This document shows, one piece after another, positions 33,751 through 44,600 of a stretch of DNA of 64,000 nt. The DNA is taken from contig NZ_LRPB01000001.1 of NCBI RefSeq assembly GCF_001592945.1, positions 1 through 64,000 of the forward strand, given 5' to 3'. The DNA comes from Roseivirga seohaensis (GTDB lineage Bacteria; Bacteroidota; Bacteroidia; Cytophagales; Cyclobacteriaceae). The notes under the pieces were generated by a model. The model was not told where the DNA came from. It did not search any database and saw only the letters and a program-made list of their open reading frames with translations. Positions within the stretch are counted from its first letter, which is position 1, and each line of letters opens with the position of its first letter. The position numbers and the translations under genes are program-made.

Positions 33751-33948
33751 ATGCAGACAATATTTGCAATAGGAATGCCTGGGGGGATGGAACTGTTTGT
33801 GATTGTTTTTATAGTTCTTCTTCTTTTCGGTGCCAAGAAAATACCTGATCTCGCAAGAGGAATGGGAAAAGGCATTAGAGAATTTAAAGACGCTACCAAA
33901 GAAATTAAGAAAGAGGTAGACGAAGCAGGTAAAGAAATTGATAAATAA
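33751..33948 (+). CDS. tatA: Sec-independent protein translocase TatA/E
   Basis: A 65-residue protein with one N-terminal transmembrane helix (about 12-28), the conserved [20 protein letters not shown] hinge and amphipathic helix, and a charged C-terminal tail. It forms the pore-like oligomer of the twin-arginine pathway, which exports folded proteins. tatC is not in this window. It is followed 12 bp later by gatA. It could be called TatA or TatE; the sequence alone does not decide. Confidence 0.95.
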   Translation: MQTIFAIGMPGGMELFVIVFIVLLLFGAKKIPDLARGMGKGIREFKDATKEIKKEVDEAGKEIDK

Positions 33949-33960
33949 GCTAATTAACCA

Positions 33961-35385
33961 TTGAAGTCTTATCACACACTCGATGAGATTCAAAGAGATA
34001 TTAGACTTGAGGTAACTTCTTGCAGAGCACTTGTAGAACACTATTTACGTAACATTAAGTCGCATTCAGAGCTTAATGCTTTTGTAGAAGTTTATAGTGC
34101 AGAAGCTTTGCAAAAGGCAGATATTATAGATCGTAAGATCAAAGAAAACAAAGCCGGCAAACTTGCCGGCTTAATTTTTGGCATCAAAGATTTAATCTGC
34201 TACCAAGACCACAAAGTCAGTGGTGCGAGTAAAATTCTTCAAAATTTTGAATCTCAATTTTCAGCTACGGCCGTTGAAAAACTGCTTCAAGAAGACGCCA
34301 TTTTAATAGGTCGCCAAAACTGTGATGAATTTGGAATGGGATCATCCAATGAAAATTCATTTTATGGCCCTGTTAAAAATGCGCTAGATCATAATAAAGT
34401 AGCTGGAGGTTCATCAGGCGGATCTGCTGTTGCCGTTCAAGCCGATATGTGCCAAATTTCTCTCGGTACAGACACAGGAGGATCGGTAAGACAGCCTGCT
34501 GCTTTTTGCGGAATTGTTGGCCTTAAACCTACTTACTCTAGAATTTCAAGATGGGGCTTACTGGCTTACGCCTCTTCATTCGATAGTATTGGAATTTTCT
34601 CCAAAAGTATTGAAGACAATGCTCGTGTATTAGAAGTTATTGCTGGAAAAGATGATAAAGACTCCACTTCTTCTTCAAAAGCAGTACCCATTTACAGTCA
34701 AAGCTTAGAGCAAAAAAACACCTATAAAGTAGCTTATTTACAAGAAGCGCTTGATACTGAAGCACTACAGCCAGAGATTAAAGCAGCTTTCGAGAATCAG
34801 ATTACAGAGCTACAAAAAGCTGGGCATACTGTGGAAGCAGTGAACTTTCCATTACTTGATTACATATTGCCTACCTATTATATTCTTACCACTGCAGAAG
34901 TTAGTTCTAACTTAAGTCGATACGATGGAATTCGGTATGGTCATAGAAGTTCAGAGGTCACCAATTTAGAATCGCTTTATAAGAATTCTAGAACCGAAGG
35001 CTTTGAAGCAGAAGCCAGAAGAAGAATTATGCTAGGGACTTTTGTGTTAAGTGCCGATTATTATGACGCCTATTTTACCAAAGCACAAAAGGCGCGAAAG
35101 CTTATAAAAGAGGCCACCGAAAAAATTCTTTCGGAATATGATTTTATTATCATACCAACAACGCCAACCACAGCGTTCGATTTGGGAGAACATTCTAAAA
35201 GTCCGATTGAAGTTTATATGGCCGATTTATTTACTGTACAAGCCTCCATTTCTGGGCTTCCAGCGATTTCCGTTCCTGTTGGAAAAGATGACAACGGAAT
35301 GCCAATTGGACTACAAATTATATCCGCGGCTTTTCAAGAAGCTAAACTTTTTGCATTTTCGAGAAACTTGATTCAAAACATTTGA
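33961..35385 (+). CDS. gatA: Glutamyl-/aspartyl-tRNA amidotransferase subunit A
   Basis: Subunit A of GatCAB, which releases ammonia from glutamine to convert Glu-tRNAGln or Asp-tRNAAsn. The 474-residue product is an amidase-signature enzyme with its catalytic triad in place: Lys76 (FGIKDLI), cis-Ser151 (GGSSGGSA) and Ser175 (DTGGSVRQPA), spaced as in characterised GatA. It uses a TTG start; an in-frame TAA stands just 6 bp upstream, so no other start is possible. GatB and GatC are elsewhere. It follows tatA by 12 bp and its stop is 15 bp before the transglycosylase start. Confidence 0.95.
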   Translation: MKSYHTLDEIQRDIRLEVTSCRALVEHYLRNIKSHSELNAFVEVYSAEALQKADIIDRKIKENKAGKLAGLIFGIKDLICYQDHKVSGASKILQNFESQFSATAVEKLLQEDAILIGRQNCDEFGMGSSNENSFYGPVKNALDHNKVAGGSSGGSAVAVQADMCQISLGTDTGGSVRQPAAFCGIVGLKPTYSRISRWGLLAYASSFDSIGIFSKSIEDNARVLEVIAGKDDKDSTSSSKAVPIYSQSLEQKNTYKVAYLQEALDTEALQPEIKAAFENQITELQKAGHTVEAVNFPLLDYILPTYYILTTAEVSSNLSRYDGIRYGHRSSEVTNLESLYKNSRTEGFEAEARRRIMLGTFVLSADYYDAYFTKAQKARKLIKEATEKILSEYDFIIIPTTPTTAFDLGEHSKSPIEVYMADLFTVQASISGLPAISVPVGKDDNGMPIGLQIISAAFQEAKLFAFSRNLIQNI

Positions 35386-35399
35386 ACAGACGCTATACA

Positions 35400-36761
35400 A
35401 TGAAGCGATTACACTGGGCATTATTACTTGTATTTACCTCGTTTTCCTTTATTCAACAAGGGCATGCAACCAACGATACAATACCAGAAGAGTTTAAGCC
35501 AAGCTACGATTACGCACCAGACTTTTCTTATGAAGAATTGCAGGCTCGTTATGACAAGCTAGACCTTGAAATCGACATTTCTTTCAATGATCAGGTTAAG
35601 GCATTTATAAATTATTTTACGGTTAGAAATAGAGACTATACACGTGAAATGATTAGACGCAGAGAAGTATACTTCCCGATTTTCGAGAAATACCTTAAAG
35701 AATACGACCTACCCGAAGAACTAAAATATTTACCAATTATTGAATCAGGCTTAAACCCAGGTGCCGTTTCTGGCCCTAAAGCCGTTGGTTTATGGCAATT
35801 TATGTCGCCAACAGCAAAGCAACAAGGCTTACAAATAGACTGGTACATTGATGAACGAATGGATCCTGAAAAATCTACCGAAGCTGCCTGCCAATACATT
35901 AAGTGGCTTTATGGAATTTTAGGAGACTGGAAAATGACGCTTGCTGCTTACAATAGTGGAATAGGAAATGTTCAAAGGGCTATGCGAAGATCTAATAAAG
36001 ATGACTTCTGGGAAGTTTATAGGTACCTACCAAGAGAAACCCGCTCATATGTACCTCAGTTCGCTGCCATTCTTTATGCAATGGAATATGCTGACGAACA
36101 CAACCTTTTTGTTGATGACCTTCAATACCCTATCGACTTTGAAGAAATTGAAGTAAATCAGTTTGTATACCTCAAAGCCTTTGCAGATGAAAGCGGAATG
36201 GATTTAGGCACGCTTGAAAAATTGAACCCAGCCATTAAAAAAGGAGCGCTTCCGGCTAATGCCAAGGGCTTTAAATTAAGAATACCGAAAGATGGAATGG
36301 CTTTATATGAAACCAATCGTGAAAACATTTTGGCCAAGGCAGAAGAAGGCAGAAAAGAATTCGAGAAAATGGCCACTAACATGCCGGGCAGTACTTTCGG
36401 AAAAGAAAAAGTAGTTTATCGAGTAGTGAGTGGCGATGTATTAGGAACAATTGCTAGAAAACATCAGGTAAGAATTGAAGACCTTAGGGCTTGGAACAAT
36501 ATTAAAGGATCAATGATAAAAGTAGGTCAAAGATTGAACATCTACACAGGCCCCGATTTCCTTTCAGACAATACAATTGTTACTGCCAAAAAAGTATTAA
36601 ACCAGCCTATTCCTAGTTCTAAAGAATATATTGTTGAGCCGGGAGATACATTATGGGATATCTCAAGAATGTATGAAGGCTTAACAATTGAGCGCATTAA
36701 GGAGTTAAACGATCTGAACTCTACCAGTCTAAAACCAGGGATGAAATTGAAAATTGGTTAA
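35400..36761 (+). CDS. MltD-like lytic transglycosylase with two LysM domains
   Basis: A 453-residue wall-cleaving enzyme. Signal peptide (to about residue 24), SLT domain at about 90-230 with the catalytic Glu115 in IESGLNP, then GLWQFM and AAYNSGIGNV, and two LysM peptidoglycan-binding domains (about 330-385, VVYRVVSGDVLGTIARKHQV, and 408-453, YIVEPGDTLWDISRMYEG). It cuts the MurNAc-GlcNAc bond to give 1,6-anhydro ends. The start is the ATG 15 bp after gatA; a TTG 18 bp earlier overlaps gatA and adds six residues ahead of the signal. Confidence 0.93.
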   Translation: MKRLHWALLLVFTSFSFIQQGHATNDTIPEEFKPSYDYAPDFSYEELQARYDKLDLEIDISFNDQVKAFINYFTVRNRDYTREMIRRREVYFPIFEKYLKEYDLPEELKYLPIIESGLNPGAVSGPKAVGLWQFMSPTAKQQGLQIDWYIDERMDPEKSTEAACQYIKWLYGILGDWKMTLAAYNSGIGNVQRAMRRSNKDDFWEVYRYLPRETRSYVPQFAAILYAMEYADEHNLFVDDLQYPIDFEEIEVNQFVYLKAFADESGMDLGTLEKLNPAIKKGALPANAKGFKLRIPKDGMALYETNRENILAKAEEGRKEFEKMATNMPGSTFGKEKVVYRVVSGDVLGTIARKHQVRIEDLRAWNNIKGSMIKVGQRLNIYTGPDFLSDNTIVTAKKVLNQPIPSSKEYIVEPGDTLWDISRMYEGLTIERIKELNDLNSTSLKPGMKLKIG

Positions 36762-36850
36762 AAAAACTTACAACTAATTTTTTAGTAGATAATGCTTGCA
36801 AATCAATTTCATATTACCTTTCTTGACATAAATAACTAAACTAATAGTTT

Positions 36851-37957
36851 ATGAAGAAGCTCTTATTTCTAGCCATGATTTTACTTTCCATATCAAGTTG
36901 CGGCAGCAAATCAGAAAAGGAAGGTGAAGAATCAACAAAAATGAACCCTAACCTTCTACCTGATGCTACTGGACAATCGGGAGAGTTAGTGATTGTAATG
37001 AACAAAGAGAAATGGGACGGCCCTCTCGGTGAAGCATTGAAAGAAGTTTTTCACGCATCGGTGCCTGGCTTAAACCGAACCGAACCCTCATTCACTACTC
37101 GTGTTATAGAGCCATTTCAGTATAATAGAATTTTTCAACTATCCAGAAATGTGGTGTACATAACTACATTGGATGGCACCACCCCAGCCGACAACTATCT
37201 CAAGGGCATTCTTCCTGATAGTTTTAAAGAGAGGATTCAAAATGAACCCGACTTATTTATGAATACTTCTGATGACCAGTATGCAAAAGGCCAGAAGATA
37301 CTCAACCTATTTGGTAAAAATGATCAGGATTTAATCAATCACTTGAAAGAAAACGGAGCCATAATAAGAAACTATTTTAATATGGCAGAACGAGAAAGGC
37401 TTGCTACTGATATTCGTGCTTCGGTAGACTCAAGAGCTATATCAGACAGAATTAAAGATAAGTTTGGCTATTATATTAAAATCCCTGTTGGATTTGAGTT
37501 GGCTACTACTTCTGATGACTTTATGTGGTCGCGCTATTTACCTGCAAGAGGCCCCAGCAAAAACATTTTTGTCTACTTTAAAGACTATGAATCACAAGAC
37601 GAATTCACTCATGAAAACGTAATAAAGCTAAGGAATGAGGTTGGAAAAAAATACATTTATGGCGATCCAGAAAACAAAGAGTCGTACATGATAACGGAAA
37701 CGGAATTCATGCGACCTGTTTTTAGAGATATTACATTTGATGGCAAATACACCGTAGAAATGCGTGGTGCATGGAAAACCAACAACTACTCAGTGGGCGG
37801 CACTTTTATCAGCTACACTTTCGTAGATGAAAAAACAAATAGGCTTTATTACATCGAAGGCTTTATTATTCACCCTAATGAAGAACATAGGGAGCTAATT
37901 CGCCAGATGGAATCGATACTAACCACCTTTAGAGCAGTAGATAACCCACCATCTTAA
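36851..37957 (+). CDS. DUF4837 family lipoprotein
   Basis: A 368-residue lipoprotein with signal peptide ending SISSC (Cys17). The mature start (LPDATGQSGELVIVMNKEKW) and the rest match the DUF4837 family as I know it, which occurs in Bacteroidota envelopes and has no known function. It contains a pair of similar halves (about 50-180 and 195-365). It lies between the transglycosylase and the terminator in front of ruvA, so it is probably the last gene of the tatA to DUF4837 unit. Confidence 0.82.
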   Translation: MKKLLFLAMILLSISSCGSKSEKEGEESTKMNPNLLPDATGQSGELVIVMNKEKWDGPLGEALKEVFHASVPGLNRTEPSFTTRVIEPFQYNRIFQLSRNVVYITTLDGTTPADNYLKGILPDSFKERIQNEPDLFMNTSDDQYAKGQKILNLFGKNDQDLINHLKENGAIIRNYFNMAERERLATDIRASVDSRAISDRIKDKFGYYIKIPVGFELATTSDDFMWSRYLPARGPSKNIFVYFKDYESQDEFTHENVIKLRNEVGKKYIYGDPENKESYMITETEFMRPVFRDITFDGKYTVEMRGAWKTNNYSVGGTFISYTFVDEKTNRLYYIEGFIIHPNEEHRELIRQMESILTTFRAVDNPPS

Positions 37958-38015
37958 ATCTGCTATTTTAAAGTTACAGACATTGATTTTACTCGAATAT
38001 TCTTAAATTTAAGCG

Positions 38016-38041
38016 AAGGCAAGTTCAACTTGCCTTTTTTT
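38016..38041 (+). terminator. Rho-independent terminator after the DUF4837 gene
   Basis: AAGGCAAG pairs with CTTGCCTT around a five-base loop and leads into a run of seven T. It is about 60 bp after the stop codon and 24 bp before the ruvA ATG. Confidence 0.85.
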
Positions 38042-38064
38042 ATACTCAAGTACAATCAGAATTT

Positions 38065-38658
38065 ATGTTTGCATACGTAAAAGGTAAACTAGCTTATAAA
38101 GATCCGACTTTTGTAATCATTGATATTCAAGGAGTTGGGTATGAAATAAAAATATCACTGAATACTTACTCCAAAATCAAGGATGAAGAGCAATGCAAAC
38201 TCTTTACTTACTTCCATGTAAAAGAAGACATTCAAGTGCTCTATGGTTTTGCTGATGAGGCAGAAAAAAAACTTTTCACACTACTGATTTCGATTTCAGG
38301 TATCGGCCCTTCTATTGGCCTTATGTTCTTGTCATCGCTAAGTCCTTCTGAAATTATAAACGCCATTGCCACTGAAAATGTAGCCACCATTCAAGGAGTG
38401 AAAGGCGTAGGTGCAAAAACTGCTCAAAGAGTTATTTTAGAGCTTAAAGATAAAGTTGGAAAAGAGTCTGCTGATATGGCAGGAGGAAATATTACCTCTT
38501 CCTCCATTAATACTATAAGAAACGAAGCCTTAGCTGCGTTAGTAACTCTAGGCATCAACAAGGCAGCTGCACAAAAAAGTATTGACAAAATTTTGAAAAA
38601 TTCTGAAGGGCAAATTTCACTAGAAGAATTGATCAAATTGGCACTAAAAGCGGCCTGA
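38065..38658 (+). CDS. ruvA: Holliday junction branch-migration protein RuvA
   Basis: A 197-residue DNA-binding protein that holds the four-way junction for the RuvB motor. Domain I (OB fold) starts MFAYVKGKLAYKDPTFVII; domain II contains the two helix-hairpin-helix motifs, ISGIGPSIGL and VKGVGAKTAQRVILELKDK; domain III at the C-terminus (ALVTLGINKAAAQKSIDKIL) contacts RuvB. It stands 13 bp ahead of sprA, an arrangement also known in Flavobacterium johnsoniae. ruvB is elsewhere. Confidence 0.95.
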   Translation: MFAYVKGKLAYKDPTFVIIDIQGVGYEIKISLNTYSKIKDEEQCKLFTYFHVKEDIQVLYGFADEAEKKLFTLLISISGIGPSIGLMFLSSLSPSEIINAIATENVATIQGVKGVGAKTAQRVILELKDKVGKESADMAGGNITSSSINTIRNEALAALVTLGINKAAAQKSIDKILKNSEGQISLEELIKLALKAA

Positions 38659-38671
38659 TTTTTAGGAAGAC

Positions 38672-41600
38672 TTGATCAACCAAACCATCAAAATATTACT
38701 CCTGATTTGCATAGGGTTCACCTTTTTTGGTGGAGCTACTAAAGCCTATGCCTATGAACAGCAACAGGATTCTACTAGAATTAGCTCAGACACTACTGAA
38801 TATATAAAAACCACCTACCCCAACTTTGGACTGAGGTACCGCGTTGGCGACCCTCTCACAAACAGACGGTTAAAATCACCTTTACTTTTCAATAACCTAA
38901 ACTTCTTTAATCAAGAATATAGATTGGATACAAGTAAATCTTTGGTGTATAGCGAAAAATTTGGAAGTCAATTTCTCGGCCCTCCTACCAGAATCCCCTT
39001 TAATGCAGCCCTTCAACAAAGAGAAGAGCAAGGCAACCGAGAGTTTCTGGCCGAAAAAGCCAAAGCACAAGATGGAGAAAGCGCTGTAAGTAACCGGGGT
39101 CAACTTATCCCTCCTATTGCTTTAAGTCCATTTTTTGATAGACTCTTTGGTGGTGATGAAATCAATATCCAAACCAGCGGCTTTGTTCAATTAGATTTTG
39201 GTGGGCAATTTCAACGTGTAGATAATCCTGCAATCCCCATTAGACAACAGCGAACGGGTGGTTTTGAATTTGACCAGAATATTCAAATGAGTTTGCAAGG
39301 TAGCATTGGATCCAAATTAAAAATCGGAGCCAACTTTGATAACAGCAACTCTTTCGATTTTGAGAACCAACTTAAAGTAGAATTCGGTGGCTTAGAATCA
39401 GACATTATAAAAACGATTGAACTAGGAGACGTGAGCTTACCAGTAGCTAATAGTCTGATCAGTGGTGCTCAAAACCTTTTTGGCTTTAAAACTCAATTAC
39501 AATTTGGGAGACTTTACGTTACTGCCTTGGCAGCCACTCAGCGTGGGCAATCTCAATCTATTGAAGTTGAAGGAGGAATTCAAAGAAACGAATTCGAAAT
39601 CAGAGCCTCTGATTATGACGAAAATAGACACTTTTTCCTAGGTCAGTTTTTCAGAGACAATTATGAAAACTGGCTCAGAAGTATTCCTTCAGTTATTTCA
39701 GGTTTACAAGTAACAAGGGTAGAAGTTTATGTACTTAACAGAACCAACAATACCCAAACACTTAGAAATTTTGCGGCCTTTATGGATTTAGGTGAAGGCG
39801 ACAAAATTTATAGAGAAAACAATGCCTTTATAGGAAATGGCACACCCAATTCACCTACTGCTAACAATGCAAATAACCTCTATCAAAACTTAGTGAATGA
39901 TCCGCGCTTACGACAAGCAGACCAACTGAGTTCTATTTTAGAAGATGAAAAAGGCTTAGAGAAAGCCCTCGATTTTGAAAAAGTAACAGGCGCTCGAAAA
40001 CTTGACCCATCGGAATATTACTTCAACAGCCAACTCGGATTTATCTCATTAAGTAGGCAATTACAAAGCGATGAAGTGTTAGCCGTATCATACGAATATA
40101 GCTACCAAGGAAGACGGTTTAAAGTAGGAGAGCTTACAGAAGATTATCAAAACAGAACTGAAAGTGAAGCCATTTTCTTGAAATTACTTCGGCCAAGTAA
40201 AATCAATACCCAAGTACCTACTTGGGATTTGATGATGAAAAACATTTACAACCTAAATGCTTCAAACATTAGCAAAGAAGCCTTTCAACTGAGAGTAATT
40301 TACAGAGATGACAAAACAGGGATAGACAACCCAAGTTTGCACGAAGGAGAAAACACCAAAGATGTTCCACTTATTAGAATTTTTGGGTTGGACAAATTAA
40401 ACCAAAGTGGAGACCCACAACCCGATGCTAACTTCGATTTTGTTGAAGACGTAACCATTAACACCGAGCGTGGCTACATGCTTTTCCCTGTACTTGAACC
40501 CTTTGGGCAAACCCTAGAGAATAAATTTGCTGCGAGAGAACAGTTTTTAGTCGATAAATACGTTTTCGATACACTCTACCGTACAACAAAAGCCGATGCC
40601 GAATTGGTGTCACGGCTCAATAAATTTTATATCAAAGGAAGTTTACAATCAGGCTCTTCTAATGAAATCAACCTTAATGCCTATCAAATATCGCCAGGTA
40701 GTGTGCAAGTATTAGCAGGAAACACTCCTCTTATTGAAGGCTCTGACTACACGGTTGATTATTCTTTGGGCAAAGTGAATATCATTAATCCTTCAATTCT
40801 AAATTCAGGAAAAAAAATCAGAGTAAATTATGAAAAAGCCGACCTATTTAATTTCCAATCGCGCACATTAGTTGGAACACGCTTAGACTATGTGTTAAAC
40901 CCTAAAACAAATTTCGGATTCACATTTTTAAACCTAAACGAACGTCCGCAACTCACCCGTGTAGGCATTGGCAATGAACCAGTAAACAATACGGTTTGGG
41001 GGCTCGATGTAAACTATAGTGATGAATCTCGCTTTATTACTAAAATGGTGGACGCACTTCCATTTATTGACACCAAGGCGCCTTCTACTGTTACTTTTAG
41101 TGGAGAAATGGCACATCTTATACCTGGCACTTCCAACAAAGTAGATGGAGTAGGCACCTCTTATATAGATGACTTTGAATCAACGGTTACCCCTTTTAGC
41201 TTAAATAACCCCATCAGCTGGAAGTTTGGAGCCACCCCAAAAACTGACGATAACAAATTCGATAAAAGTAATGAAACAACCGACAGGCTTGGAGCAAACT
41301 ACAAAAGAGCCAAACTAGCTTGGTACACCATCGACAACGTTATTTATAGAAACACAGGAAGATCGAGACCAGAAAATATTACAGCAACTGATTTAGAAAA
41401 CCATTACGTTCGTTCTGTTGGCCAAAACGAAGTAATTAAAAGAGATGCCCAGCAAATAATTGTAAACGAGCCTTCGTTCGACTTGGCTTATTACCCATCA
41501 GAAAGAGGTATTTACAACTATAACCCAAACCTAACACCAGAAGGTTTTTTACCTAATCCAAAATCTAATTTCGGAGCCATTACTCGTGCCATTTCAAATG

Positions 41601-44600
41601 AAGTCGATTTTGATAAAACCAATATTGAGTACATCGAATTTTGGATGATGGATCCATTTATCAATACAACCAACGGAACACCCAACAACCCAAGGGGGCT
41701 CATAGATGATGGTATTAATACCCCAAAAGCAAACACCACAGGGGGAAAGTTTATTCTGAACCTTGGTAGTATTTCTGAAGATTTAATGAAAGATGAAAGG
41801 CATGCTTTCGAGCAAGGGCTGCCTGCCGATGGCGACCCAAGTATTGAAAATGTAGTAGAAAACGAATGGGGTCGGGTAACTCGTCAACCATATCTAAATC
41901 CTGCATTTGATAACTCTGGAGATGCTCGGGCTAATCAAGATGTTGGGCTTGATGGATTAAAATCTTCTGATGAGCTTACCTTTTTCGCTAATTATTTGAG
42001 TTCGCTTAACGTAAATGCCACTGCCAGACAACAAATTGAAGCCGACCCTTCAGGAGATAATTTTCAATACTATTTGGGAGACGATTTAGATATAAAAGAT
42101 GCTAAAGTTTTAGAGCGATACAAAAACTTCAATGGTTTAGAAGGGAACAGCCCAATAAATAATGGCAACCAACTTTACACGCCTTCATCTACCAACTTAC
42201 CAGACAATGAGGATTTAAACCGAGATAACACACTGAACGACCTCGAGGAATACTATGAATACGAATTGAATTTAAAACCAGGTCAACTCGAAGTAGGTAA
42301 AAACAACATTGTCGATCAGGTTTCAAACCCTATTGGCGACAGTGGAGATATTGTAAACTGGTATCTATTCCGTATTCCTGTAAGAAAACCCGATCGTGTT
42401 CAAGGAAATATCAATGGCTTCAAATCTATTCGCTACATGCGTACTTATTTCACTGACTTTGAAGAGCCAGTGGTGCTTAGGCTCGTAAATTTCAGATTGG
42501 TTGGAAGCCAGTGGAGAACATTCCAAGAAAGCCTGTTCGAAAAAGGTTTGAACGAAATTCCAGAACCTTCAGACCCGAACTTTACGGTTTCTGTAGTTAG
42601 TATCGAAGAAAACAGTCAAGGTAGCCAAGGCAGACCGCCATATGTTTTACCACCAGGAATAGAACGTGATAGAGATAATACTTCGGCCGTAGAAAGAAGA
42701 CGCAATGAGCAATCGCTACAACTTTGTGTAGACGACTTGAGAGATAAAGATGCCCGTGCTGTATTTAAAAATGTAAGTCAGGACATGGTGAACTACGGAA
42801 GAATCAAAATGTTTCTTCATGCCGATAGTCAAGATAATCTCGCTCCAGGAGAAGTAACTGCTTTCCTAAGGCTTGGTACAGATTTCACTGAAAACTATTA
42901 CGAAATTGAAGTACCATTGACCATGACTCCATCGGGATTATTATCTCCAGAAGACATTTGGCCAGAAGAAAATGAAATCGACCTAGCTTTCAGTAGTTTG
43001 TACGAAGTTAAATCTAGACGAAATGCGAGTAATGCCAACCTCAGTTTACCTTATACCGAAACCGTTGATCGCTATAATATCACGGTGGTTGGAAGACCAG
43101 ACCTAAGTACTGTTCAAACCCTTATGATTGGGGTGAGAAACCCAAGCTCACCAGATTTAGAGCCAAAAAGTTTCTGTATTTGGGCCAACGAACTTCGCGT
43201 AACCGATTTCGATTCAAACTCTGGAATTGCTGCCAACGCTAGGCTCGATGCCCAATTAGCAGATTTAGGAAACGTATCGGCTTCTTTAAGGCATTCAGGT
43301 ATTGGTTTTGGAGGAATTGCCGACAAAATTTCTGATAGAAACAGAGAAAAAACTACACAGTATGATATTTCTACCAGCTTAAAATTGGGCAAGTTTTTCC
43401 CAGAAAATTGGGGCATTGAACTCCCCGCTTATTTTAGCTTAGAAAATTCCCGATCAATCCCTCAGTACGATCCACTCGATCCCGATTTACCATTGGAAGA
43501 TGTACTTAACTCATTCGAAACAAAAGAAGAACGTAAAGCCTACTATGATAAAGTTGTAGATCAATCGAAACGCAGAAGTTTCAACTTTTCTAATGTGCGA
43601 AAAAGAAGAGTTAACGCAGATGCTCCAAAACGCATTTACGACATAGAAAACTTGAGCTTTACTTATGCCTATAACGAAATCACCAGAAGCAACATTAACA
43701 CCGCCTCTTATGATTACAAAAATTACAGAGGGGCAATAACTTATAGTTACCAACCCAAAGAATGGTTTATTGAACCTTTCAAAAACATAGGTTTCTTAGG
43801 TTCAAAATGGCTTCAAATTATCAAAGACATCAACTTCAACTTAGTACCTAACTCAATTACTATTAACGGTAATGTAAACCGAAGTTTCTTAAAAACTCAA
43901 TTAAGAAATTCAGACCTTGGCACCGAAGGAATAGACCCCTACTATGAAAAGTCGTTCACCTTCGACAGAAGCTATGCAGTAAATTGGAACCTGACCAAAG
44001 CACTAACACTAGATTACTTCGCAAACGTAAATGCTATTATTGACGAACCCGAAGGGGATATCAATACCGATATAAAAAGAGATTCGGTTTGGACCAACTT
44101 TAAAAACTTTGGCCGAATAAAGAATTACACCCACACCATTAATTCTAGCTACACCCTACCCTTTGAAAAAATTCCTGCTACGAATTGGCTAAATTCTACG
44201 GTAAGTTATGCCTCCACTTACAACTGGAAAGCAGGCGCTATCGGCCAAGCCGATAGTTTAGGAAATTACGCAGGCAATACACGCATAGTAAAGGTCAATG
44301 GTAAGATTGATATGCAAAAGATCTATAACAATATTGGATTACTGAAGAAAATCAATTCGCCCACCCGTAGTAGGACTCGACCAACAGGAATAGCAGCAAA
44401 CGACACAACCAAACAACGAAAAACCATTGATCAAATGCCAGCCTTAAAGGCCTTGTTAAGAGCCGTTATGATGGTAAGAAGCGCTACTTTCGATTACTCT
44501 ATTGCACAAGGAACCGTACTGCCAGGTTATATGCCCGATGTTTTCCTTTTTGGGCTCGATGAAGATATGAAAAACCCAAGCTTGGGCTTTATTGTCGGTA